Positions 6,795 through 13,941 of a DNA stretch of 14,250 nt are shown here, one piece after another. The position numbers were made by a program, and so were the translations under genes. The notes beneath the pieces were generated by a model. It had not been told where the DNA came from. It did no database searches and was given only the letters and a program-made list of their open reading frames with translations. The stretch is taken from positions 1-14,250 of the forward strand of contig JBILFC010000052.1 in NCBI GenBank assembly GCA_044351785.1. Direction: 5' to 3'. How positions within the stretch are numbered: position 1 is the first letter of the stretch; each line of letters opens with the position of its first letter. Origin of the DNA: JAIYCX01 sp044351785. Lineage in GTDB: Bacteria; Bdellovibrionota_C; UBA2361; SZUA-149; DAOLCO01.

Positions 6795-7190
6795 CTATTC
6801 CTTTTTCTGTCGCCAACGAAGATGAGCTGGCTTCAGTACTTCGTCTTTCAAAACAAAAAAGACTGCTTGACCTTCGCCGCGATACAGGGCATCTTGGATT
6901 GCTTGACCTCCCCTTTCTCGCAAGCCATGCGGATCTTCAACAACACGACCGGGGAAAACAAAATAAAACAAGGAAGGATACAAGTCCTGAAGAGTACGAA
7001 CCCCAAATTCATGTCTGCTAACTTCACAGATAGCTGACCTTTCCAAATTTTCCGGAGGATCAACTACTGCCAGAATTGCCTGATATTGCGAAAGCACCGG
7101 AATCTCCCTAAATGAGGTAAGCAAGAACAAAAAACCACAGATGAAAACATTCCATCCCTTCTCTTTTTCTACCCTGCAAAAACAGCGCAC
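6795..7190 (-). CDS. Hypothetical protein, doubtful start
   Basis: A 131-codon open frame starting at GTG (7190) with no Shine-Dalgarno. The family was not recognised. It reads as coding: varied codons, a hydrophobic stretch at about residues 14-25 (VFICGFLFLL), then a mixed soluble part with AILAVVDPPENLERS and RGGQAIQDALYRGEGQAVFFVLKDEV, and a plausible terminator just downstream. Base composition is visibly more G/C-rich than the neighbouring genes, suggesting foreign origin. A good start signal (GAGAAGGG then ATG at 7155) exists in another frame. It encodes a short hydrophobic MECFHLWFFVLAYLI before a stop, as if the original signal peptide had been separated from the body by a frameshift. 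So this may be a decayed gene. Open frames on the opposite strand here look like shadows. Confidence 0.4.
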   Translation of the reverse strand: MRCFCRVEKEKGWNVFICGFLFLLTSFREIPVLSQYQAILAVVDPPENLERSAICEVSRHEFGVRTLQDLYPSLFYFVFPGRVVEDPHGLRERGGQAIQDALYRGEGQAVFFVLKDEVLKPAHLRWRQKKE

Positions 7191-7404
7191 AAAAAGTTAA
7201 GGATGCTTACTTCTTCCCAAGATTTAATTTTTAAAGATCAGTTGGCGGAGGCCATATAAGGTTCTTGTTTTATCATTAAGTTGTTTTATACTCAAATCAG
7301 GTGGGAATATTTAAAATCTTAATGAAATTAGCCTATTAAATCTTTTATTTTTAAAGTAATCGATTATAATCAAGTACTGATTAACCATTTAAACCGCCTC
7401 AACA
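7191..7404. other. AT-rich intergenic region without a recognised gene
   Basis: Nothing coding was recognised between the doubtful minus-strand ORF and the amidase. The right half is very AT-rich and holds two overlapping palindromes, TAATCGATTA (7357-7366) and GATTATAATC (7362-7371), over the amidase -10 box. Confidence 0.5.
7365..7370 (+). promoter_or_regulatory. Probable amidase -10 box
   Basis: TATAAT matches the consensus 6/6 and sits 34 bp before the amidase TTG start, predicting a leader of about 28 nt. The -35 region at 16-17 bp spacing is only T-rich. Two overlapping palindromes cover the box, so repressor binding is possible. Confidence 0.4.
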
Positions 7405-7995
7405 TTGCTAATATCAGATCATATCTTTAAAGACATCACCTTCTCTCCCTCCCCCAACATTGGCGAGAAGTTTGGCTCTGGGCTTCCAGATACCATCATC
7501 CTTCACTACACAGCTACGATGGATGCAGCGAGAGCAATTTACATGCTTTCAGATCCTGCACGAGAAGTATCAGCTCATTTAGTAGTTGATCGAGATGGAA
7601 GAATAACTCAGCTAGTACCCTTTAATACCATTGCTTGGCATGCGGGTAAAAGTAAATGGGGTGAGAGAGAAAGTTTAAATAAATTTTCTATTGGCATTGA
7701 GATAGTAAATGCAGGGCCACTAAATCTTGAAAATAAAACATTTCTTACTTGGGACCAATTACCGATTCCTAACAATGAAGTTTACCCACGACTAAACAAC
7801 AACTCTGAGATAGAATACTGGCACATCTATCCTAAAAAACAGATTCAAGCTTTAGAATTTATTTGTAAAAATTTAATCAGTGCCTATAATATAAAAGAAA
7901 TTCTAGCTCATAGCGAAATAGCACCAGATAGAAAAATTGATCCTGGGCCAGCTCTAAATTTGGAAAACTTTAAAAAATTAGTATCAACTAATTAG
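7405..7995 (+). CDS. N-acetylmuramoyl-L-alanine amidase, AmpD/Amidase_2 family
   Basis: A zinc hydrolase of 196 residues that cuts the bond between N-acetylmuramic acid and L-alanine in peptidoglycan or in recycled anhydromuropeptides. Zinc ligands are visible: His34 in ILHYTAT, His169 in ILAHSEIAPDRK and Asp179 in KIDPGPA, with Lys177 in the position of the AmpD catalytic lysine. SIGIEIVN (95-102), with Glu99, and WHAG (78-81) are further family motifs. There is no signal peptide, which fits a cytoplasmic recycling enzyme. However, the TTG start has no Shine-Dalgarno and an in-frame stop lies just upstream at 7390, so an N-terminal extension is excluded but the true start could be slightly different. 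Its stop overlaps the converging TraU-like gene by 8 bp. Confidence 0.88.
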   Translation: MLISDHIFKDITFSPSPNIGEKFGSGLPDTIILHYTATMDAARAIYMLSDPAREVSAHLVVDRDGRITQLVPFNTIAWHAGKSKWGERESLNKFSIGIEIVNAGPLNLENKTFLTWDQLPIPNNEVYPRLNNNSEIEYWHIYPKKQIQALEFICKNLISAYNIKEILAHSEIAPDRKIDPGPALNLENFKKLVSTN

Positions 7996-9940
7996 GCATG
8001 TCTGGTGCACTTAAACCTGCACCTAACTGCTGAATGTCCACAATTGGAATATCATATCCCTTATACGCAGGCCCTCCACCACTTGGAGGAGTTTTCTTAT
8101 TCGCATTTATTTTTAGTGGAGCAATCGCCTTCTTAAAAGGTGGCGGCATTTCTTGCATAAACGGAATAGGTCCAAGAAAGCCAGCCTCTGGTTTATCTCC
8201 GTCATTGAGATTTAAACACCCAAGCCCCCAAGGAAGTGATCTAATCTGACAAGAGCAAAGGACCCTCCTGTTCCAAACCGCCCAACGAGATTCCCCCTTA
8301 TGATATCTAACATCCCTCATTAGTCCAAGAGGCCATTCTGAAACATTCGTCTTACCTTCACTAGACCAATTAGGAATATCCTCTGGACGAAAACAATGTG
8401 ATCCGCGCTCTTTACCACTTACACGATCATTTGCACTATCAGTTCCTCCCTCTCCATCGAAATTACTCTTACCCATTTCTTGAGTAGGATAAATTCTCTG
8501 TATCTTATCAACAAAAACTATCTTGCTATTATTCTCTCCTGGATTAGATTCAATCTGCTTAATACCGCTACCCACATACCTATCAACACTACTAGAGGTA
8601 CGCTTTTCATACATAGTATAATAATTCGGACGTATAGGCTCTCTATTCATCCTTGCATACTGGGCCTGCTTACTACTAAACGCTATTGCACTCATTACTG
8701 CTCTCGCTGCATCAGCTTGCAACCTTGGCGTATTTTCCAAATATAACATTGATAAACTCAAGTCATAACCACCTGGCAGACAATAATCCCTATAGGCTGC
8801 TGAGTTTACTGGTTTAAAATCTACCTTCTCTAAATCTCCATAAACAGCTTGATTTGAACCCATACGCCATGAAGCGCATAAGCTCTCTCGGAACTGTAAA
8901 GGAGTCTCTTGTTTATAATCATCCAATTTCATTGCTTGAGGAGATGTTAGTCTATATCTCCTCTGATCCAACATTAATCTAGTTTCTGGATATCTGGCAG
9001 CAACAGCATATATCCCTTGATCAAAGCGGTTATGAATAACCTTCTTCTCATCTGTCTTAACATTTAATGCATTAAATAAACATTTTGGCGAGGAATCATA
9101 TCCTAAATATCTATCTGGCCTATCATGCGCTGATTGTGCATCCACATTTGTTCGCATAGAGCTACCATAACGCACTTCACCATCTTGCTGTAAATGATAC
9201 TCCTCTCCTTCCTTATGATAAGTAGGATCCTTGTATGCGCTTCGGGGGATTCCCATCCGATCCAGCATGTCTAATTGTTGATCTTCCCCTCTAATCTGCT
9301 CAGGATCTCTATCCTCTTTTCTTGCTGTTGGCTTACGATACAACTCCAACTCACCCCTCATTTCTGGCACTATATCTACATCTATCATCTGAGCTCCAGA
9401 TTTATTAACGCTGATCTGATATTCAGGCCAATAATAAGAAATAACTTTCCAATGTTGGGTATAATAAATGGGATTCACAAAAGGCACATGCAAATGACAA
9501 TTAAACTCACATGCCAAACCCATCGCGATATTGGGTATGTCCCAATATCGATGTTGACCATTGTATTCAGCTACCAATCTAGGCTCTAAGCACTGAGGAA
9601 AAGTTTCTCTATTGAGAGTAACCATACTATCAGCGACATATTCACTCCAAGATTCATCCTTATCCAGATGACCTCCATTTTTATCCAATGGATTTACGCT
9701 GGGGCCCTCCTGACCATAATGCTGATCTGCATTTTTTTGACCACGAATGAACTCACCTACTTCCTCCATTTTTTGTTCCATCTTTGGCAATGCCTGCTCA
9801 GCTCTATCTATATTCTTTTTTACAATAGATTCGAGTCTCTGACTAAGCTCCTGACAGTGAACATCAAACGACAAGGCAATTATAAAAACCAATAACAGTG
9901 ATTTTTGAGAATAGGTTTTCAAGTTTTGTTTTTTTAACAC
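7988..9940 (-). CDS. Large exported Cys-rich protein, TraU-like
   Basis: A 650-residue protein with an N-terminal signal sequence (about 14-29, SLLLVFIIALSFDVHC), then a predicted coiled-coil stretch (31-66). The body has ten cysteines after the signal (117, 144, 148, 287, 355, 387, 516, 562, 564, 575), suiting a disulfide-bonded periplasmic protein. Segments around 140-178 (ACEFNCHLHVPFVNP, VISYYWPEYQISV) and 513-564 (GSHCFRPEDIPNW then SRWAVWNRRVLCSC) resemble the pattern of TraU and the related integrating-element conjugation proteins, which end in C-x-PF...W...WxRKRNC. Those proteins are usually 310-420 residues, so this one is much longer. The C-terminal 75 residues are Pro/Lys-rich. The start is GTG with no Shine-Dalgarno; an in-frame stop just upstream leaves no better choice. 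No other conjugation gene is nearby. Exported is fairly secure, TraU-like tentative. Confidence 0.75.
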   Translation of the reverse strand: MLKKQNLKTYSQKSLLLVFIIALSFDVHCQELSQRLESIVKKNIDRAEQALPKMEQKMEEVGEFIRGQKNADQHYGQEGPSVNPLDKNGGHLDKDESWSEYVADSMVTLNRETFPQCLEPRLVAEYNGQHRYWDIPNIAMGLACEFNCHLHVPFVNPIYYTQHWKVISYYWPEYQISVNKSGAQMIDVDIVPEMRGELELYRKPTARKEDRDPEQIRGEDQQLDMLDRMGIPRSAYKDPTYHKEGEEYHLQQDGEVRYGSSMRTNVDAQSAHDRPDRYLGYDSSPKCLFNALNVKTDEKKVIHNRFDQGIYAVAARYPETRLMLDQRRYRLTSPQAMKLDDYKQETPLQFRESLCASWRMGSNQAVYGDLEKVDFKPVNSAAYRDYCLPGGYDLSLSMLYLENTPRLQADAARAVMSAIAFSSKQAQYARMNREPIRPNYYTMYEKRTSSSVDRYVGSGIKQIESNPGENNSKIVFVDKIQRIYPTQEMGKSNFDGEGGTDSANDRVSGKERGSHCFRPEDIPNWSSEGKTNVSEWPLGLMRDVRYHKGESRWAVWNRRVLCSCQIRSLPWGLGCLNLNDGDKPEAGFLGPIPFMQEMPPPFKKAIAPLKINANKKTPPSGGGPAYKGYDIPIVDIQQLGAGLSAPDMPN

Positions 9941-9979
9941 TTTTACATATAAATATTATGTCCTTAGCCTCTTCGAATC

Positions 9980-10008
9980 GTGACTTATGGCATAAAACTC
10001 GCTATAAA
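9980..10008 (+). promoter_or_regulatory. Probable metF operon promoter
   Basis: GTGACT (9980-9985, 4/6 of TTGACA) and TATAAA (10003-10008, 5/6 of TATAAT) are 17 bp apart, giving a start near 10015 and a leader of about 30 nt. No MetJ-box-like tandem AGACGTCT repeats or SAM riboswitch structure was seen in the short intergenic space. Confidence 0.45.
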
Positions 10009-10045
10009 CTTCAAATTAAATCAAGAAGTTTGAACATAAAAAGCC

Positions 10046-10912
10046 GTGAATAATCCCTTTAAATTAATCAATAAAAAGATACTTTCACTAGAATTTTTCC
10101 CCCCTAAAAAGGAAGAAAACTTAACTGAAACTAAAGCTCTCATGACACGTCTGGCTGCACTTGATCCAGACTTCATGACAGTCACTTACGGTGCTGGTGG
10201 TGGGACTAGAGCTTTTACTAAAAGCTTGGTTGATTACATAGCTAACGACTTAGACCTTCCTGCCGTTCAGCACCTGACTTGCGTAGGTCATACACAAGAA
10301 GAAATTAAAGAAATTCTAGATGATTTAAAATCTCATAACATCTCAAATATTCTCGCCCTTAGAGGAGATCCACCCAAGGGAGAGACAACATATACACCAC
10401 CACCCAATGGTTTTACCTCCTCTCTTCAGTTAACCTCTTTTATAAAAGAACAAAGCAGTTTTAACATTGCAATCGCTGGATATCCAGAGGGACATCCTGA
10501 AAGAATTTCAGAAGAAGCTGAGTTAGCTTACCTAAAATCTAAAGTTGATGCTGGCGGGGAAATTATAATCACCCAGTTATTTTTTGATAATGAACAATAT
10601 TTTACGTATGTAGAAAAGTGTAGAAAAGTTGGAATCACTGTTCCTATTCTCCCCGGACTAATGCCCATTTCCAATGTTAGTCAACTTGAACGATTTACTT
10701 CAATGTGCGGCGCAAGCATTCCTGAACACCTTAGAAGTGCTCTTGATAAAATTAAAGATGACAATGATCAAGTTGTAAAATTTGGAATAGAGTTCTCAGT
10801 AGAACAAGCCAGAGACCTAATTCAAAGAGGCGCACCGGGTCTTCATCTGTATACATTAAACAAATCTAAACAAGTTGAAGGAATTATCAATGCTCTAGGA
10901 AACTGGAGATAA
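10046..10912 (+). CDS. metF: 5,10-methylenetetrahydrofolate reductase
   Basis: Reduces methylene-THF to methyl-THF with NAD(P)H through FAD, supplying the methyl group for methionine synthesis. At 288 residues it is close to the 296 of the E. coli enzyme, so it is the catalytic TIM-barrel only. Motifs: SLEFFPP (14-20), with Glu16 as the catalytic acid; LRGDPP (105-110, FAD contact); AGYPEGHPE (144-152); ITQLFFD (175-181), with the folate-binding Gln; LPGLMPI (202-208); and GLHLYTLN (265-272). The start is GTG with only a weak Shine-Dalgarno, but the N-terminal length matches the family. It is the first gene of an operon with the rhomboid and ctaA genes. Confidence 0.96.
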   Translation: MNNPFKLINKKILSLEFFPPKKEENLTETKALMTRLAALDPDFMTVTYGAGGGTRAFTKSLVDYIANDLDLPAVQHLTCVGHTQEEIKEILDDLKSHNISNILALRGDPPKGETTYTPPPNGFTSSLQLTSFIKEQSSFNIAIAGYPEGHPERISEEAELAYLKSKVDAGGEIIITQLFFDNEQYFTYVEKCRKVGITVPILPGLMPISNVSQLERFTSMCGASIPEHLRSALDKIKDDNDQVVKFGIEFSVEQARDLIQRGAPGLHLYTLNKSKQVEGIINALGNWR

Positions 10913-10918
10913 AACAGA

Positions 10919-11620
10919 ATGTTTTTCCCCTTAGGAGATGATAATTCAGACAGAAAATCATTTCCAATAGTGACACTTATCATTATCGGAATTAATGCTT
11001 TTTTATGGTACCTACAATTAACACTTGGAGATCAGTTCACTAATGGCTATAGCGTAGTCCCCAAGGAACTTCTCAGCGGAATTGATCTAATTGGCTCAGA
11101 AAAAATCGGTGTTGGAGTACACAAATTTAACCTACAGTTATACCAAAGCCCTAATCCAGTTTACCTAACTATTCTCTATGCCATGTTTATGCATGGATCT
11201 TGGATGCATATAATCGGGAACATGCTTTACCTTTACATATTTGGAGATCAGATTGAGGATCTTTTAGGTAAATTTAAATTTATAATTTTCTATATTACTT
11301 GTGGCATATTAGCATCTCTAGCTCATAGCTTTGGCGATCCCGACTCGGTAATTCCTTCACTAGGCGCTTCAGGAGCAATTGCGGGAGTGCTTGGGGCATA
11401 CTTACTTTCTAAGCCTAAAAATTTAGTGAAAGTTATCGTCATGAGACAAATTACTCATCTACCTGCATATATTGTTCTCGGTTCTTGGTTTTTACTCCAA
11501 GTACTTTCTCAAACGAGCACACAACAAGCTGAAGGTGGAGGAGTTGCTTATCTTGCTCACATTGGTGGATTTATTGCAGGACTCCTATTATTACCATTTC
11601 TAAGAAGAAAACCAAGATAA
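10919..11620 (+). CDS. Rhomboid family intramembrane serine protease
   Basis: A 233-residue, six-helix inner-membrane protein predicted to cleave single-pass membrane proteins. The catalytic Ser151 in GASGAIAG and His214 in AHIGGFIAG form the rhomboid dyad. HGSWMHIIGNMLYLYIFGD (92-110) carries the conserved His92, His97 and Asn101 of helix 2 that stabilise the oxyanion. All key residues are present, so it should be active. A long periplasmic L1 loop lies between helix 1 (about 15-32) and helix 2. GGAG inside the end of metF lies about 10 bp before the ATG, and the gap to metF is 6 bp, so the genes are co-transcribed. The substrate is unknown, and the link to metF and ctaA is not obvious. Confidence 0.94.
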   Translation: MFFPLGDDNSDRKSFPIVTLIIIGINAFLWYLQLTLGDQFTNGYSVVPKELLSGIDLIGSEKIGVGVHKFNLQLYQSPNPVYLTILYAMFMHGSWMHIIGNMLYLYIFGDQIEDLLGKFKFIIFYITCGILASLAHSFGDPDSVIPSLGASGAIAGVLGAYLLSKPKNLVKVIVMRQITHLPAYIVLGSWFLLQVLSQTSTQQAEGGGVAYLAHIGGFIAGLLLLPFLRRKPR

Positions 11621-11630
11621 TGAGATTGTA

Positions 11631-12503
11631 ATGAAAGATAAGATAAAAAAACTTACTAGCATCACCTTCTACTTAACAACCTTTGTAATCCTTTGGGGGG
11701 CACTTGTAAGAGTAACTCATTCTGGAGCTGGATGTGGTAAACACTGGCCACTATGTGACGGTAAAGTCATCCCCTTAGATCCACCAATTGAAATGATAAT
11801 AGAATTCACCCACAGACTAACTAGTGGAACTAGTGGAATTCTAGTCTTTCTCTTATTCTTTTTAATAAAAAAGCATAATCGAAGTTCTAAGAGCTTTAAA
11901 TACATCTTCCTAGCTTCGTGCTTTATGTTAGTAGAAATTTTAATTGGCGCATCACTAGTTTTATTTGGCTGGGTTAAAGATAGCCATAGTCCTATTAGAC
12001 CCTACATGATGGCATTTCATTTAATTAATAGCTTTCTATTAATAGGAAATTTATTCTTATTAAATAATGAAGAAAACATAGGCTACAAATCTAGAAAAAT
12101 AAATTTAATAGAACTTAGTCTTTTGGGATGCTTTTTAATTGTTGCCAGCATGGGAGCTGTAACTTCACTTGGAGATACTCTATTTCCTTCTGTTAGCCTT
12201 AGAGAAGGGCTAGCTGAGGACTTTTCAAATACTGCTCCTTTATTAATTCAGCTAAGAGTAATTCATCCAATCTTAGCAGTGCTTGTGAGTTTTTTTCTTC
12301 TCAGATACTCAATTGAAGCAAGTAGGATTGCAACTAGAAAATCTTTTTCACTGAATCTAATCTTTTTTATCGTTGCTCAAGTTTTATTAGGTGGATTAAC
12401 GGTAGTTCTACTTGCTCCACCAAGCTTACAGATTCTTCATTTGCTTATGGCGATAGGCTTGTGGTGTGCGTGTTTGAGGCTATTTATGCTAGAAAAAAGC
12501 TAG
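11631..12503 (+). CDS. ctaA: Heme A synthase (CtaA/COX15 family)
   Basis: Oxidises the C8 methyl of heme O to give heme A for aa3-type terminal oxidases, within the inner membrane. The 290-residue protein has eight predicted transmembrane helices in two four-helix halves. Family motifs: LVRVTHSGAGCGKHWPLC (25-42), with the Cys35/Cys42 pair; EFTHR (58-62), with Glu58 and His61 matching the essential Glu57/His60 of the Bacillus enzyme; and further heme-ligand histidines His130, His212 (VIHP) and His270. It lies 10 bp after the rhomboid gene and ends the operon. A ctaB or oxidase gene is not in the window. The IR element at 12518 starts 14 bp after its stop. Confidence 0.94.
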   Translation: MKDKIKKLTSITFYLTTFVILWGALVRVTHSGAGCGKHWPLCDGKVIPLDPPIEMIIEFTHRLTSGTSGILVFLLFFLIKKHNRSSKSFKYIFLASCFMLVEILIGASLVLFGWVKDSHSPIRPYMMAFHLINSFLLIGNLFLLNNEENIGYKSRKINLIELSLLGCFLIVASMGAVTSLGDTLFPSVSLREGLAEDFSNTAPLLIQLRVIHPILAVLVSFFLLRYSIEASRIATRKSFSLNLIFFIVAQVLLGGLTVVLLAPPSLQILHLLMAIGLWCACLRLFMLEKS

Positions 12504-12517
12504 AGCTTAGGGAGTTA

Positions 12518-12604
12518 GGAATGACCGCAGAGACGCAGAGCACGCGGAGAAGGAAACATACCCAACCTCTGTCTCCGCGTCCTCTGCGGCTCTGCGGTCA
12601 TTCC
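12518..12604. repeat. CGCAGAG-type inverted-repeat element (MITE-like)
   Basis: The left arm 12518-12549 and right arm 12573-12604 are reverse complements over 32 bp with two mismatches, separated by about 23 bp. The left arm holds three near-tandem units: CGCAGAG (12526-12532), CGCAGAG (12534-12540) and CGCGGAG (12543-12549). This motif is G/C-rich against the AT-rich genes around it and resembles dispersed CGCAGAGACGCAGAG repeats seen in many unrelated bacterial genomes. No transposase is encoded and no target-site duplication is evident. As RNA it forms a strong hairpin on both strands and may terminate or protect both converging transcripts. The right arm overlaps the last codons of the neighbouring TRL-like gene. 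Confidence 0.75.
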
Positions 12605-12918
12605 CCATAAATAATAATCTCTTCCTTCCTAAACAAGCCCCCAAGGATCGACACTGTTCTCTCATCACACGCGTATACAGTATGTATACCATTTGATTTT
12701 GCAATATCACCTACCGCCTTAGAATCCCATTCTGCAGTTATATCAATTCTAGGTGTAGGTATGTCAATTCGGTAAGATCCATTTCTAACTACCTTCGTAC
12801 CTAGGGTAGTACCTCTAAGATCCTTACATTCAGGTCGCACAATATCAGTATACAACAGTCCAGTGGTACATCCAGACAGCGTTAAAAGCATGCTAAAAAT
12901 AAAAGTAACTAACTTCAT
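12598..12918 (-). CDS. TRL-like family lipoprotein (distal copy)
   Basis: A 106-residue lipoprotein: signal peptide with lipobox LSGC (Cys17), then a TRL-like domain. Shared family features are LYTDI near the mature start, TTLGTKV, the AVGDIAKSNGIHTVYACD stretch corresponding to the GDAG.AAA.NGG region, and the ending ILGGLFRKEEIIIYGE. It is clearly related to its upstream neighbour (94 residues), with an extra insert of about 12 residues in the middle; one probably arose by duplication. Function is unknown for the family. The stop codon TGA (12600-12598) and the last Glu codon lie in the right arm of the inverted-repeat element, yet the protein ends at the same place as its paralogue (YGE versus YGD). 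The gap to the upstream gene is 5 bp. Confidence 0.85.
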   Translation of the reverse strand: MKLVTFIFSMLLTLSGCTTGLLYTDIVRPECKDLRGTTLGTKVVRNGSYRIDIPTPRIDITAEWDSKAVGDIAKSNGIHTVYACDERTVSILGGLFRKEEIIIYGE

Positions 12919-12923
12919 TTAAA

Positions 12924-13208
12924 CTAATCACCGTAAGCGATTGTATCCGTTCTAGTGTAAACACCGAAAAGGTAAGACTGAATCCCCATATCGAGATGCT
13001 CAACTTTCGTAAGCCCACCATTTTCAGCAGCCTTTTTCACTCCAGCGTCACCCCAAGAGACAAGCCACAGAACAGTATGATTAGACGCTACACCTACCTT
13101 AGTCCCTAACTTAGTCTCCCATACATCCCTATCAAGTGGGATTTTAATATCCGTATAAACACAAGATGATAGTAAAAATAGAATAGGTAAAAGTTTTAAT
13201 AGTTTCAT
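12924..13208 (-). CDS. TRL-like family lipoprotein (proximal copy)
   Basis: A 94-residue lipoprotein with lipobox LSSC (Cys16), followed by YTDIKIPLDRDVWETKLG, GTKVG, WGDAGVKKAAENGG and a C-terminal LFGVYTRTDTIAYGD. This order is typical of the TRL-like family (small lipoproteins named for a tRNA-associated locus), whose role is not known. No tRNA was found here. It is the middle gene of a three-gene lipoprotein operon, 20 bp after the LpoB/FlgO-like gene and 5 bp before its paralogue. The Shine-Dalgarno is weak, so translation may partly depend on the upstream gene. Confidence 0.88.
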   Translation of the reverse strand: MKLLKLLPILFLLSSCVYTDIKIPLDRDVWETKLGTKVGVASNHTVLWLVSWGDAGVKKAAENGGLTKVEHLDMGIQSYLFGVYTRTDTIAYGD

Positions 13209-13228
13209 TTTAATGATGAGCTAAATTA

Positions 13229-13939
13229 TTAATTCAGCACATCATACCAAGCTTCGCCGTTAGATGGCAAAGTAAAGATTCTCTTTACCGTACATTGCTC
13301 GGCCATTTCTATTCTTTCTGGGATTTCAAATAAGTCATCCCGCTCAGGGTATGCGCCCCTAGTAACAACATCAAGGAAATTTCTAGCAGGTCTTGAGCGG
13401 CTCATTACATCAGTTGTGCCGTACCAGACTGTTGCACTATTTTCAGTATCAACAATTTTAGTATGCAATCTAAGTACTAAATCATTCTTAATTTCATCCA
13501 TATAGCCAAGAAAAATAAAATCATAACCAGCATCTCTTGCTTGCTCTAGCGCTATGAAATTTCCGGTTGAAAAGTCCATTCTCTTTCCTGGATACTCACC
13601 GCGATCAAAGAGTTCTACTATCATTTGTTCCCCAGTTTGAAGCAAATATCTCTGAAATCCAGCGGCTAAATCATGTCCCAATCTTAGTCTGGGATTCATT
13701 ATAGCGGAAAAATTTACCGGCACTTCGAACGGTATTACTGCTATCCTGGGGATATTACCCTTTTTAAATCGCTCACTTAAGTAAGTAGGAACTTGTTGAT
13801 CAACATAGGCCTGAATCTTGCAATCCTCCATTTTGTAGGGAAGTTTTGCCAAGGAACAGCCGTTAAGACTGATATGCATGGCAGTAATTAAAAAAGATAA
13901 TAATGAACGATTCATAAAGAATGAAAATTTTAAAGGCAT
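13229..13939 (-). CDS. Lipoprotein with FlgO/LpoB/CsgG-like domain (tentative)
   Basis: A 236-residue lipoprotein: signal peptide with lipobox LNGC (Cys28 from this start), then a domain that opens with RIAVIPFEVPVNF (65-77). It continues with LGHDLAAGFQRYLLQ (87-101), FIFLGYMDEI (141-150), LRLHTKIVDT (156-165) and VWYGTTDVMS (171-180). This succession resembles outer-membrane lipoproteins with an LpoB/CsgG/FlgO-type alpha-beta fold, where a beta strand with AVxPF leads into a helix, but no specific family could be named. The ATG at 13939 is preferred because GGGG (13952-13949) lies 9 bp upstream; an internal ATG at 13915 would also keep a normal signal peptide but lacks a Shine-Dalgarno. It heads an operon with two TRL-like genes and faces the FlgO-like gene across 2 bp. 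Confidence 0.8.
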   Translation of the reverse strand: MPLKFSFFMNRSLLSFLITAMHISLNGCSLAKLPYKMEDCKIQAYVDQQVPTYLSERFKKGNIPRIAVIPFEVPVNFSAIMNPRLRLGHDLAAGFQRYLLQTGEQMIVELFDRGEYPGKRMDFSTGNFIALEQARDAGYDFIFLGYMDEIKNDLVLRLHTKIVDTENSATVWYGTTDVMSRSRPARNFLDVVTRGAYPERDDLFEIPERIEMAEQCTVKRIFTLPSNGEAWYDVLN

Positions 13940-13941
13940 AT

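Noticed and set aside
6653..7063. Several open frames on both strands overlapping 6795-7190.
   Set aside because: They overlap one another, show no start signals or recognisable domains, and appear to be shadows of the single best minus-strand frame.
8034..9895. Several + strand open frames inside the TraU-like gene.
   Set aside because: They are antisense shadows with low-complexity composition and no ribosome binding sites, while the 650-codon frame is continuous and has a signal peptide.
12507..12710. Minus-strand open frame reading through the inverted repeat (NDRRAAEDAETE).
   Set aside because: Such Arg/Ala/Glu-rich translations are typical spurious frames from CGCAGAG repeats, and it overlaps the real TRL-like gene in another frame.
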